64,000 bases of DNA from an uncultured Flavobacterium sp. (GTDB taxonomy: Bacteria; Bacteroidota; Bacteroidia; Flavobacteriales; Flavobacteriaceae): contig CAKUAD010000008.1 of assembly GCA_934636265.1 (NCBI GenBank), forward strand, positions 1 through 64,000. The letters run 5' to 3'. The translations under genes were made by a program, and so were the position numbers. The notes beneath the pieces were generated by a model. It worked only from the letters and a program-made list of their open reading frames with translations, was not told the origin of the DNA and did not search any database. Shown here in pieces: positions 26,601-35,473 of the stretch; the first letter of the stretch is position 1, and every line of letters begins with the position of its first letter.

Positions 26601-27246
26601 CGTAGCCCAGCACAACATCGGTGTCGTTGTCATTGTCCAGGTCGTCGGCATAAAGCATGGTGCCGTAAATAAGTTCTGATGAATTGTTATTGAGGATTTG
26701 CGCCGGACCAAATGCGCCGGTTCCGGTATTTTCAAACCAGGAAATCCATCCCTGAAACTGACCGCCGCCATTGTTGTAGTAGGCCAAGATATCCGTAAGC
26801 CCATCGTTGTTCATGTCCACCGGACGCGCTGATATGGCCGCCGACGATGTGCCCAAGACCATCGCCTGCATGACCACGAAATTTCCGTAACCGTTGATGT
26901 TCCGGTATACATTGAGTTTGTTTCCCGATGAGGCGATCACGTCCAGGTCGCCGTCGTTGTCAAAATCTGCCGTTTCAAGAGTTCCGCCAACACTGGCCAA
27001 AAACGTCGGGTCAATGGCTTTTTTCTGGCCAAAATTTCCTTGGCCATCCACGTTTTCATACCAATTCAGACTGGCGCCATGGGCCACGATGTCAAGGTCG
27101 CCATCACCGTCAAAATCGGCCGCACGAACCAATTGCGGTCGTTGGGTGGTGTAGGCAAAACCGGTGGCGATGTTTTCATAAAAACCAACCTGGCCAAAAG
27201 CCTGAAATCCGGTAACCAGTACAATGAGGCGTAATGTTTTTTTCAT
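23671..27246 (-). CDS. T9SS-secreted FG-GAP/VCBS repeat protein
   Basis: 1191 residues. A signal peptide (residues 1-19, ending QAFGQ) is followed by about 14 FG-GAP/VCBS-type repeats to roughly residue 745, each with an Asp-rich calcium loop such as DFDGDGDLDIV or DLDGDGDHDLL followed by WYEN or WFKN. A carboxypeptidase-like domain (GTVTIDADANGC) precedes a DUF7619-like domain starting at GSYDPND (about 971). The last ~70 residues (from IYPNPVSDVLHV) are a type A T9SS sorting domain. The protein should be exported, cross the outer membrane by T9SS and be anchored or released; probably a beta-propeller adhesin or binding protein. The minus-strand repeats make the DNA GC-rich and internally repetitive. 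Confidence 0.92.
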   Translation of the reverse strand: MKKTLRLIVLVTGFQAFGQVGFYENIATGFAYTTQRPQLVRAADFDGDGDLDIVAHGASLNWYENVDGQGNFGQKKAIDPTFLASVGGTLETADFDNDGDLDVIASSGNKLNVYRNINGYGNFVVMQAMVLGTSSAAISARPVDMNNDGLTDILAYYNNGGGQFQGWISWFENTGTGAFGPAQILNNNSSELIYGTMLYADDLDNDNDTDVVLGYGNSNKLAWFENTGNNVLAPPVTISTTASGISYISTADMDNDGDQDIVTAQRSHNQVAWFKNTDGQGAFSDEIVITSSAMNTYTAFVTDLNGDNTMDVVYAGTNEIGWHGNTDGVGAFSAAQVLTTRAYEVRSVITADLDGDGKNDLISASYDDDKVAWYKNLDNGNFGRQLVIGRAIESPNFVYTGDFDGDGDLDLLANSQHDAKLTWLENVNGIGFFGKEHIITESVTVGNQTPIAYPVDLDGDGDLDIASRQGSSLFWRENDGNGNFEVQHVVSAANQATIIRAADLDGDGDHDLLTGQYNNDKLVWYANNGDGTFGAEQTIYNPGGNNGSLTSLQIADMDGDGDMDFIVSSYNSYTDYYKNTNGLGAFVNQSSMYMDRLMAVYPADLDGDGDLDIVGVDANGGGAFNAVIWYENVNGVFGSNSQVVSSLSIHGQDVWAADMDNDGDVDVLTAAGHEQTSGQLAWYPNNGDGTFAPRVMIKEEFNNAIADAVTVADIDNDGKKDVIAIFGRQFASTIAKVSVFHNMGELGNTISGTVTIDADANGCTAADLTAANLMVLSSTGGHNYATFTNPDGSYQMPVSPGNYTTALTTNLPEYFTAAPAQHTFSFSGMNNSYVANFCMTPTGEVHDVTVSLYPITELRPGFPARYRIVYRNNGTMPSGGTLVLEYENAKLSFVDASQSPSAQTAATLEFNYSNLELFETRTLEVEFLAFAPPTVVNGNTLLLTATINPAAPDAVTGDNSFPLSQVFIGSYDPNDIRCLQGNQVPIEDAGKYLNYVIRFQNTGTASAINIRVENTLDANLDWTTLQLESLSHPGRVEMVDGNLRFVFNNINLAASEMDEPNSHGFITYRIKPVAGVMVNDVVNSTADIYFDFNEPITTNTASTVFTGSLGVNPVMADGLKIYPNPVSDVLHVSHTQVIESIKVLNIMGQTILDQPVRQTSHGVDLSGLSRGTYLVKIETRHGVRTLKILKM

Positions 27247-27268
27247 AAAGGTGTTTGTTGGCGGTCGT

Positions 27269-27276
27269 CAAATATA
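27269..27276 (-). promoter_or_regulatory. Possible -7 box of the FG-GAP protein gene
   Basis: TATATTTG on the minus strand matches TAnnTTTG. The nearest TTTG upstream is 15 bases away, shorter than the usual 18-21, so the promoter is only half convincing. Confidence 0.4.
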
Positions 27277-27399
27277 GGTAAATGATGGCCGCAAAAATGC
27301 CTTGGCAAATTTTTTACGATATTTTGCAGCCGGGAACTCCGCTTGTACTTATTTTAAAAAGCAAACATTGCGTTGTTTTATTTCCACTTAAACCCTTTT

Positions 27400-27475
27400 G
27401 TGTGATATCTCAACGCACGTTTTATTTTCACACACTTTTTGTGTGAAATCAAATTCAGTTTAAAAATCCACACAA
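27400..27475 (+). repeat. Tripartite palindromic element, copy 4
   Basis: GTGT (27400-27403), 27 bases, CACACTTTTTGTG (27431-27443), 26 bases, ACACAA (27470-27475). This is the most symmetric copy: TTGTGTG on the left, CACACACTTTTTGTGTG in the centre and CACACAA on the right. Spacers differ from copies 1-3, so only the blocks and their distances are conserved, which argues for protein binding sites. Confidence 0.75.
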
Positions 27476-27526
27476 CTTTTGGCATCCTGTCTGGAAGGTA
27501 TCAATCTTTAAATCTTTGAATTCTCC

Positions 27527-27554
27527 AAAAAAAAAGCCACCCTTGCGGATGGCT
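27527..27554 (-). terminator. Terminator of the PPC-repeat secreted protein gene
   Basis: On the minus strand AGCCATCC, loop GCAA, GGGTGGCT, then nine T. An eight-base-pair stem with a tetraloop, 22 bases after the stop at 27577. Confidence 0.9.
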
Positions 27555-27576
27555 CTCTCATTCAAAAAGGCAAAAG

Positions 27577-29514
27577 TTAAGGTTTGAGAACTTTTAGCGT
27601 CTCCGAGCCTCCTTGGGCATTCACCTTGACCAGATAAGTTCCGGAAGGCAAGTCAGATACGTTAAGTTCCAATGCATTTTGGTTTACGGCTTTAACCGAC
27701 ACCCGTTGGCCCAGCAAGTTGAAAATTTCAACGCTGTCGATGGTCATGGTGTATGAAATGTTAAGGATGTCGCGCACCGGGTTAGGGTAGGCACGCAGGC
27801 CTGAAGCGTCAAATGACGGCGCCGATAGCGACGAATCATAAGCCCCGATTGAAAAGGGTTCGGCTTCGTCATTCAAATATTCCCAAACGCGGACGTAAAC
27901 CACTTCGCCCGGAGTTCTTCCGGTAAGTGTGATGCGCGAGTAGTTGCCGGTGTCGGCACCGTCGTCGTCACAGCTCACCAAGGTCAGGTTTCCACAGGCA
28001 CCGGCGTAAACCGCAAGGCCTGAGTCAAATCCGGTAACGCCCGCCAGTGAAGGGGCCGTTTCAATTGTCAGGTTTCCGCTGGCCGGGATGGCAACGGTGT
28101 ACCAAACGTCGCCTCCGGTATAGCCTGCACAGCCCGGAGCCGGAACGCCCTGTGACCCTGTGGCCGAACTGATCGTGCCGTCGACAAGGCTTTGCTCGAG
28201 TGTGGCAGCAGGCGTAATGCTGATGGCGTTTGCACATTCGTCATTGGCCGGTGGCGGTGGCGGTGTTCCGACACATACGTTAAAAATGGTGTTGGCCGCG
28301 TTGTTCGCGCCATAGCTAAAGACGCGAACATAATAGGTCTCGCCAATGGTAAGTCCGCTCACCGTGCTGGTGTTGTTGTCAGATACGTTGAGGCTCACGG
28401 GCGCTTCACATACTCCTGACATCAGCTCGTGCACCATGTCGGTAACGTTTCCTGAAACGTTGAGCAGGCTGATCTGGTGCGCAGCGTTTGTGGCCACAAA
28501 GCTATACCAAACGTCGTCGTCGGGGGTTCCGGCGCCATTGTCGGGTACGTTTGACGGAGTCGAGCCGTTAAGGGTTCCCGAGGTGACCACGCCACAATTC
28601 AGATCCTGATTCACAGTTAGCGATACGGCCGTAAAACAATCGTCGTTTGTAAGGGTGGGAGGTGTGCCGATGCAAAGGTCAAAAGTGGTGTCGGCCGCTG
28701 TGTTTGCGTAATAACTGAATACGCGCACATAGTACTGCTCGCCAATGTTCAAGCCTGATACGATGCTCGATTCAGGGTCAGAAATGTTGATGCTGCCCAA
28801 CTGGGTGCAAATGCCTCCCATGACTTCGTGAACCAGGTCGGTGGTGCTTCCTACGCGGTTAATCAGGGAGATTTGATGCGTAGTGCTTGTGGCGGTAAAG
28901 ACAAACCAAACGTCGTCGTCAGGCGTGCCCGCTCCGTTATCGGTAACGGCTGATGCGGTGGCCCCTGCCAGGGTTCCCGATGTAAAATTGACGCATTGCA
29001 GGCTGTTGTTTGGAATCACGGCAATCGCGCCGGCACACTCGTCATTGGCCGGTGGGGCGGGCGGTGTTCCGATGCAGACATTAAAAGTGGTAGTCGCGGC
29101 TGAATTGGCGTAATAGCTAAACACCCGCAAATAGTATTGCTGCCCCACAACCAGTCCGCTGACGTTGCTGGTTTCAGGATCGGAAATGTTTACACTCACC
29201 AGTTCGCCGTTGCAGTTGCCCGACATTACCTGGTGTACAAGATCGGTGGTGTTGCCCACGCGGTTCAGCATCGAGATCCTGTGTGTCGTATGGGTTGCCG
29301 TAAAGGTAAACCAAACGTCGTCGTCAGGCGTTCCGGCGCCTGTGTCCGGAACATTGGAAAGGGTGGCACCGGCCAGGGTGCCCGGTGTAACGCTGGCACA
29401 ACCATAGTCCGGGTTAACCTGTACGGGAATTGCGCCCTGACAATCGTCATTTGCAGGTTGGGCAAACGCTGCAAAAGTGCTCAGGCAAGTGAGCAGCAAG
29501 TAAAATTTATTCAT
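27577..29514 (-). CDS. T9SS-secreted protein with three near-identical PPC-like repeats
   Basis: 645 residues from the start MNKFYLLLTCLS; an upstream in-frame start at 29553 would only add 13 residues before a good signal peptide (cleavage after AAFAQ). Three ~135-residue repeats each begin NDDC or NDEC and contain GAGTPDDDVWF.FTAT, SLINRVG, MVHE or LVHEVMSG and EQYYVRVFSY; a fourth, divergent unit (NDECANAISITPAATLEQ) follows. These resemble pre-peptidase C-terminal (PPC) beta-sandwich domains. The end (AYPNPVRDILNISY to TLKVLKP) is a T9SS type A sorting domain. Probably a surface or secreted binding protein; no catalytic domain is seen. It lies upstream of carA in divergent orientation. 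Confidence 0.88.
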   Translation of the reverse strand: MNKFYLLLTCLSTFAAFAQPANDDCQGAIPVQVNPDYGCASVTPGTLAGATLSNVPDTGAGTPDDDVWFTFTATHTTHRISMLNRVGNTTDLVHQVMSGNCNGELVSVNISDPETSNVSGLVVGQQYYLRVFSYYANSAATTTFNVCIGTPPAPPANDECAGAIAVIPNNSLQCVNFTSGTLAGATASAVTDNGAGTPDDDVWFVFTATSTTHQISLINRVGSTTDLVHEVMGGICTQLGSINISDPESSIVSGLNIGEQYYVRVFSYYANTAADTTFDLCIGTPPTLTNDDCFTAVSLTVNQDLNCGVVTSGTLNGSTPSNVPDNGAGTPDDDVWYSFVATNAAHQISLLNVSGNVTDMVHELMSGVCEAPVSLNVSDNNTSTVSGLTIGETYYVRVFSYGANNAANTIFNVCVGTPPPPPANDECANAISITPAATLEQSLVDGTISSATGSQGVPAPGCAGYTGGDVWYTVAIPASGNLTIETAPSLAGVTGFDSGLAVYAGACGNLTLVSCDDDGADTGNYSRITLTGRTPGEVVYVRVWEYLNDEAEPFSIGAYDSSLSAPSFDASGLRAYPNPVRDILNISYTMTIDSVEIFNLLGQRVSVKAVNQNALELNVSDLPSGTYLVKVNAQGGSETLKVLKP

Positions 29515-29748
29515 TTGGAATTGGTTAAGTGTGGCCGCGAATATAATTAACAAACCTTGCCGTTCAACGATTGTAAATCCAGCAAATCCCGCGGTGCGCT
29601 TAGAATCTTTAAGGTCAAAAGGTTATAAAATCTTAAAGTTTTTATAAAATTTTTAGTCGTTTGAGCGTCAGGTTCATCCAACAAAAATAATCGCCGTTAA
29701 AATTTAAATTCCCCAATTAAAGGGTGTCAAAAAGAGACAAAAATGCTT

Positions 29749-29756
29749 TAAATTTG
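29749..29756 (+). promoter_or_regulatory. carA: Possible -7 box of carA
   Basis: TAAATTTG matches TAnnTTTG, 51 bases before the carA ATG, in the AT-rich 293-base divergent gap. No clear TTTG lies at -33. Confidence 0.4.
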
Positions 29757-29807
29757 CACTCGACAACGCGAACCGCCGACATTCCGTCGGTAAACAACTA
29801 ACTACTA

Positions 29808-30929
29808 ATGAAGTATCAGCAACGAACTCCCGCCGTCCTGCTCCTGGCTGACGGCACGATTTTTCACGGCAAATCCGTAGGGATTAAAGGCACCGTTACC
29901 GGCGAGGTCTGTTTCAACACAGGGATGACCGGCTATCAGGAAATTTTTACCGATCCGTCCTATTTTGGACAAATCATGGTGGCCACCAACGCCCATATCG
30001 GCAACTACGGCGTCACCGACAACGAGACTGAGGCCGACCGCATCATGATTTCCGGTCTTGTCGTAAAAAATTTCTCTTTCAATCAATCGCGCCCGGCGGC
30101 TACGGGAAGTCTTGAGGAGTATTGCCGCAAGTATAATCTGGTGGTCATCTCCGACGTGGACACCCGCGCCCTGGTGAGTTACATCCGCGATCACGGCGCG
30201 CAAAACGCCATTATCTCGACCGACGGAAAATCCATCGATGAACTCAAGGCGATACTGGCTCAGGCACCGGAAATGGAAGGTTTGGAACTGGCCTCGGCCG
30301 TGTCGACAAAAGAACCGTATTATGTGGGAAATCCGGATGCGAAATACAAGATCGCGGCGTTGGATCTGGGCATCAAACGTAACATTTTGCGCAACCTGGT
30401 AGCGCGTGATTGCTATGTCAAGGTATTTCCTTATGATACGTCATTTGATGAAATGGCCAAATTTAATCCGGACGGATACTTTTTGTCAAACGGCCCCGGC
30501 GATCCCGAGCCTTTGGAGCAAGCCCAGCAGGTGGCCCGCGACATCCTCGAAAAAGATGCGCCGCTTTTTGGCATTTGCCTTGGGCATCAGATTATTGGTC
30601 TGGCCCACGGAATCCCAACCTATAAAATGTTTAATGGGCATCGCGGCATCAACCACCCCATAGGCAACTTGTTAACAGGACACGGCGAAATCACCTCGCA
30701 GAACCACGGGTTTGCCGTCAACCGCGAAGCCCTCGAACAACACCCTGATTTTGAGATCACGCATCTGCACATCAACGACCAAACCGTTGCCGGCATGCGG
30801 ATGAAAAACAAGAACTGTTTCTCGGTCCAGTATCACCCGGAAGCCAGTCCCGGCCCGCATGATGCGAGTTATCTGTTTGATCAGTTCATTGAGAATATCG
30901 AGAAAAGTAAGTTAACAGTTTACAGTTAA
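29808..30929 (+). CDS. carA: Carbamoyl-phosphate synthase small subunit
   Basis: Glutaminase subunit that supplies ammonia to CarB for carbamoyl phosphate (arginine and pyrimidine synthesis). 373 residues: the N-terminal small-subunit domain (VLLLADGTIFHGKSVG, FNTGMTGYQEIFTDPSY) and a C-terminal class I amidotransferase with FGICLGHQ (catalytic Cys) and YHPEASPGPHD (His and Glu). The last residues, SKLTVYS, are encoded by AGTTAACAGTTTACAGTTAA, part of a simple intergenic repeat phrase, so the gene's natural end was probably a few codons earlier. carB is not in the window. Confidence 0.97.
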   Translation: MKYQQRTPAVLLLADGTIFHGKSVGIKGTVTGEVCFNTGMTGYQEIFTDPSYFGQIMVATNAHIGNYGVTDNETEADRIMISGLVVKNFSFNQSRPAATGSLEEYCRKYNLVVISDVDTRALVSYIRDHGAQNAIISTDGKSIDELKAILAQAPEMEGLELASAVSTKEPYYVGNPDAKYKIAALDLGIKRNILRNLVARDCYVKVFPYDTSFDEMAKFNPDGYFLSNGPGDPEPLEQAQQVARDILEKDAPLFGICLGHQIIGLAHGIPTYKMFNGHRGINHPIGNLLTGHGEITSQNHGFAVNREALEQHPDFEITHLHINDQTVAGMRMKNKNCFSVQYHPEASPGPHDASYLFDQFIENIEKSKLTVYS

Positions 30930-31091
30930 CGGTTGACCGTTGGTTTGCGGCTATCGGAGGATTTGATTCTAACTTTGGCTATTTTGGTTCTGGGAAAAAT
31001 CTATCTTTGAATTCAAAAAAGTTAAAGCTTAATCCCAAGAAAACCATCTGTAAATTGTAAACCGTAAACTGTCGACCAATCTAAATTCTGA

Positions 31092-32405
<1,314 letters not shown>

Positions 32406-32432
32406 GCCTTTATTGTCAAACATCAAGAACAG

Positions 32433-32461
32433 GAGTCGGCATAAAGGCCGGCTCTTTTTTT
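32433..32461 (+). terminator. Terminator of eno
   Basis: GAGTCGGC, loop ATAAAG, GCCGGCTC (one G-T pair), then eight T. It starts 28 bases after the eno stop. Confidence 0.88.
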
Positions 32462-32540
32462 ATGAATGCAGCCACCCAAACGAATTCTAGGCCAATCTTG
32501 GCAATTTCTCATTCACTGCTAATTACCACATACTAAAATG

Positions 32541-32548
32541 TATTTTTG
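32541..32548 (+). promoter_or_regulatory. Possible -7 box of the histidine kinase gene
   Basis: TATTTTTG matches TAnnTTTG 17 bases before the kinase ATG at 32566. No clear TTTG at the -33 position. Confidence 0.4.
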
Positions 32549-32565
32549 TTTCAATACAATTTTAT

Positions 32566-34524
32566 ATGCAAAGGAAAGTCGCGGTTTTGGTTTGCCTGCT
32601 CGTGGGTTTTTGCGCGGTCCCGCAGCAGCATCCCGTCGATAGTCTTAAGGGCGTAATGGCGCGATCGAATGATGTCGAGAAAGCGCGTCTTTTAAACGAG
32701 ATCGCATCGCACTACCGCGGATCGGATCCGGCGCAAATGATGGCCTACGGGCAGCAGGCGCTGGAACTTTCAAAGAAGATCAACCATAGTCTGGAAGAGG
32801 GCCGGGCGTGGATGAACATCGGGAATGCGCACATTATCGGTGGACGCTATCCTAAGGCGCTAACAAGCTTTTACAACGCGCAATCGGTTTTTGAAAAGGC
32901 GCTCGAGAAAACGCCCGGCAAACCTGAACTCCAGGCCGGCCTTGCGCGCGCACTGGGGAGCATCGGAATCGTATTTTCGGAACAGAGCGGTTACGCAAAG
33001 GCGCTAGAGCATCACCTTAAGGCTGTTAAAATATACGAACACCTGGGTAACGATGAGATGGCGGCCCGGATTTACAACAACATTGGAATCGTGTATCAGG
33101 CGCAGGGCGACAATTTTCGCGCGTTGGAATATTTTGTGAAATGTCTCGCCATTCAAGAGAAAATTCGTGACAAGACCGCCGGCATTACGCTGACCAACAT
33201 CGGGAATGTTTACCTTGCTCAGAACAATCTTCCGCAAGCGCTCAAGCATTATGAACGGGCGCTGGCTTTTTTTAGGAAATTTCCGGATGCCCGCGGTCAG
33301 GGTGAATTGTTTAACAACCTTGGTAGATACTACAAAATTACGGGGAATGACCTAAAGGCCGAGTCGTCTTACCGTGCGGCTTTACAGCAATTTGAATCGA
33401 TCGGAGATAAATTCGGGGCGTCGGATACCTATGCGCTTTTGGGCGAACTCCTTCACGACCGCGGTGACAAAACTGCGGCGATACCGTTAATCAACAAATC
33501 GCTCGAACTGGGCCGCGAACTCGGAACGCTCGAAAGGATTCGCGACTCCGAGAAAATGTTGAGCGAAATCTACGCAGGCCTTGGACAATCGCAAAAGGCG
33601 CTCGATCACCTGCGCGCTTATCTCACGGCCAAAGACAGCATGGACAGTCATGAAAATGTCCGCACCAGCGTCCGCGCCGAGATGAATTATGAGTTTGAAA
33701 AGCGTCAGGCGTTGCAAAAAAAAGAGCAGGAAAAACGCGAGGTGCTTTACGCCGAACAATCCAAGCGTCACAAATGGCAAATCGCTTTTGTATCGCTTGC
33801 CATCCTGTTGCTGTCAGCAATGGCGTTTTTGTTCTATTCGCGTCGTCAGTTAAAAAAGACTTTGACGCTACAAAAGGAGTTGGCCGAATACAAGCAGAAG
33901 GCTTTGCACTTGCAGATGAATCCGCATTTTGTTTTTAACTGTCTGGGGTCGATTTCGGCATTCATTGTCCGGAACGGAACCGATCAGGCGATAAAATATT
34001 TGTCTAAGTTTTCAAAACTGATGCGACTCACGCTCGAATATTCAAAGGAATCGCTTATTCCGGTTGACAAGGAAATTGAAGGGCTCCAGAATTATCTGGA
34101 ACTTGAACAATTGCGTTTCAACAATGTTTTTACATTTGACATTACAAAGTCGGCCGAGATTGAAGACGATATGGCCCTGCCGCCGCTTTTGCTTCAGCCG
34201 TTTGTGGAGAATGCCATCATCCACGGACTGATCCCGCGCAAGGAAGGCGGGCGCATCGCAATTGACTTTACGGTGGTTAAAGACACCTTGGTCTGCACGG
34301 TCACCGACGACGGCATCGGAATAGAAAAGTCGCAGGAACTCAAAAGGAATCTCGTCAACGTCCATAAATCGATGGCGCTTGACATCACCCGAAAACGCCT
34401 TGAAATGATGGAAGCCTTTACCGATAAAACCGCCCATGTAGATATTCAGGAAACAAAAGATGAAGCCGGCAACCCGACGGGAACCAAGGTGGTTTTACGA
34501 TTGCCTATACAGTACGTCAGCTAA
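32566..34524 (+). CDS. TPR-containing LytS-type sensor histidine kinase
   Basis: 652 residues. A signal-like N-terminus (about 1-18) leads into six or so tetratricopeptide repeats (residues ~60-360, for example AARIYNNIGIVYQAQGDNFRALEYF) placed outside the membrane. A coiled region and one membrane helix follow (WQIAFVSLAILLLSAMAFLF, about 405-425), then a His_kinase domain with the phospho-acceptor histidine in MNPHFVFNCLGSISAF and an ATPase domain (LQPFVENAIIHG, VTDDGIGI). It forms a two-component pair with the LytTR regulator 101 bases downstream. The signal sensed is unknown. Confidence 0.94.
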   Translation: MQRKVAVLVCLLVGFCAVPQQHPVDSLKGVMARSNDVEKARLLNEIASHYRGSDPAQMMAYGQQALELSKKINHSLEEGRAWMNIGNAHIIGGRYPKALTSFYNAQSVFEKALEKTPGKPELQAGLARALGSIGIVFSEQSGYAKALEHHLKAVKIYEHLGNDEMAARIYNNIGIVYQAQGDNFRALEYFVKCLAIQEKIRDKTAGITLTNIGNVYLAQNNLPQALKHYERALAFFRKFPDARGQGELFNNLGRYYKITGNDLKAESSYRAALQQFESIGDKFGASDTYALLGELLHDRGDKTAAIPLINKSLELGRELGTLERIRDSEKMLSEIYAGLGQSQKALDHLRAYLTAKDSMDSHENVRTSVRAEMNYEFEKRQALQKKEQEKREVLYAEQSKRHKWQIAFVSLAILLLSAMAFLFYSRRQLKKTLTLQKELAEYKQKALHLQMNPHFVFNCLGSISAFIVRNGTDQAIKYLSKFSKLMRLTLEYSKESLIPVDKEIEGLQNYLELEQLRFNNVFTFDITKSAEIEDDMALPPLLLQPFVENAIIHGLIPRKEGGRIAIDFTVVKDTLVCTVTDDGIGIEKSQELKRNLVNVHKSMALDITRKRLEMMEAFTDKTAHVDIQETKDEAGNPTGTKVVLRLPIQYVS

Positions 34525-34625
34525 TGAATTATGAATTTTAAATTATTTCGTCGCCTAAAGTCACGCATCAACTGACCACCGACAACCCATTCCAAAATCT
34601 TAAATCTTAAATCCTCAATCCCGCA

Positions 34626-35387
34626 ATGATATCTGCCCTCCTAATAGACGACGACGCCAACCTCCGCAGCGGAATGCGGGGCTTGCTTGAGCGATATGCG
34701 CCCGATTTCCGGATTATTGGCGAGGCCGATAGTGTGGAGAATGGCATCGATGCGTTGATTAAGTTAAAGCCGCAAGTGGTGTTTCTGGACATCCAGCTTA
34801 CCGACGGAACGGGATTCGATATATTGGAACAGGTGGCCAAACGGTATGGGAAATCGTCGTCGCACATCGTGTTTATCACCGCGCACGAACAGTACGCCAT
34901 AAAAGCATTTAGGTTCAGCGCGCTTGATTTTTTGCTAAAGCCGGTCGATCCGGAGGATTTGGAGAAAGTGATGGGGAAAATCCGAGAGGTGGTTGCGCGC
35001 AATCAGAGTCATGCGCATATTGATCTTTTGTTGGAAAACATCCGCAAGAAAGTGGATCCGTTTAAGCGCATCGCCCTTTCGACCGCCGAAGGAATCCACC
35101 TGTTTGAAGTGGCCGACATCATCCGCTGTGAAAGCGAGGATAATTACACGCGGTTTTTCATCAAAGGAAACAAGCCGTTGCTGATTTCGCGGACGCTTAA
35201 GGAATATGAAGAGTTGCTCGCCGAACACGGTTTTGAACGCATCCATCAGTCGCATCTGATCAACCTTTCGTACTTGAAATCCTACATCAAAAAGGACGGC
35301 GGTTATGTCGTGATGACCGATGGATCACATCTGCCCATTTCACAGCGCAAAAAAGAAAGATTGCAGGAGTTGTTGCGGGCGCTTTAG
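34626..35387 (+). CDS. LytTR-family response regulator
   Basis: 253 residues. Receiver domain: acidic pair at the start (LIDDDANLRSGM), phospho-acceptor aspartate in VVFLDIQLTDGTGFD (residue ~55), threonine in VFITAHEQYAIKAF and lysine in LLKPVDPEDL. The C-terminal LytTR DNA-binding domain (about 140-250) has IIRCESEDNYTRFF and RIHQSHLINLSYLKSY. Partner of the upstream TPR kinase. The secreted LRR proteins immediately downstream are possible targets, by position only. Confidence 0.95.
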   Translation: MISALLIDDDANLRSGMRGLLERYAPDFRIIGEADSVENGIDALIKLKPQVVFLDIQLTDGTGFDILEQVAKRYGKSSSHIVFITAHEQYAIKAFRFSALDFLLKPVDPEDLEKVMGKIREVVARNQSHAHIDLLLENIRKKVDPFKRIALSTAEGIHLFEVADIIRCESEDNYTRFFIKGNKPLLISRTLKEYEELLAEHGFERIHQSHLINLSYLKSYIKKDGGYVVMTDGSHLPISQRKKERLQELLRAL

Positions 35388-35473
35388 CGAATTCTAAATC
35401 AAACTGACACAATCCTCAAAAGTGCGGCGATGGAACTAAAGAACCTGATAATTTAGGGTATAAATTAAACGAT

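Larger units (their letters stand above)
27247..27576. other. Intergenic stretch, 330 bp, promoter side of the FG-GAP gene
   Basis: It contains a possible -7 box for the FG-GAP gene (TATATTTG on the minus strand, 27269-27276, 22 bases before the ATG), element copy 4 (27400-27475) and the terminator of the next gene (27527-27554). No reading frame was recognised. Confidence 0.6.

Noticed and set aside
23671-27246. Regular short repeats on the DNA that could be taken for a CRISPR or minisatellite array
   Set aside because: They are in frame and encode FG-GAP calcium loops; unit length and sequence vary as in coding repeats.
14385-27475. The tripartite elements as integron attC sites or transposon terminal repeats
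   Set aside because: No integron integrase or transposase is present, the copies do not all share orientation around cassettes, and spacing is conserved without the R-box layout of attC.
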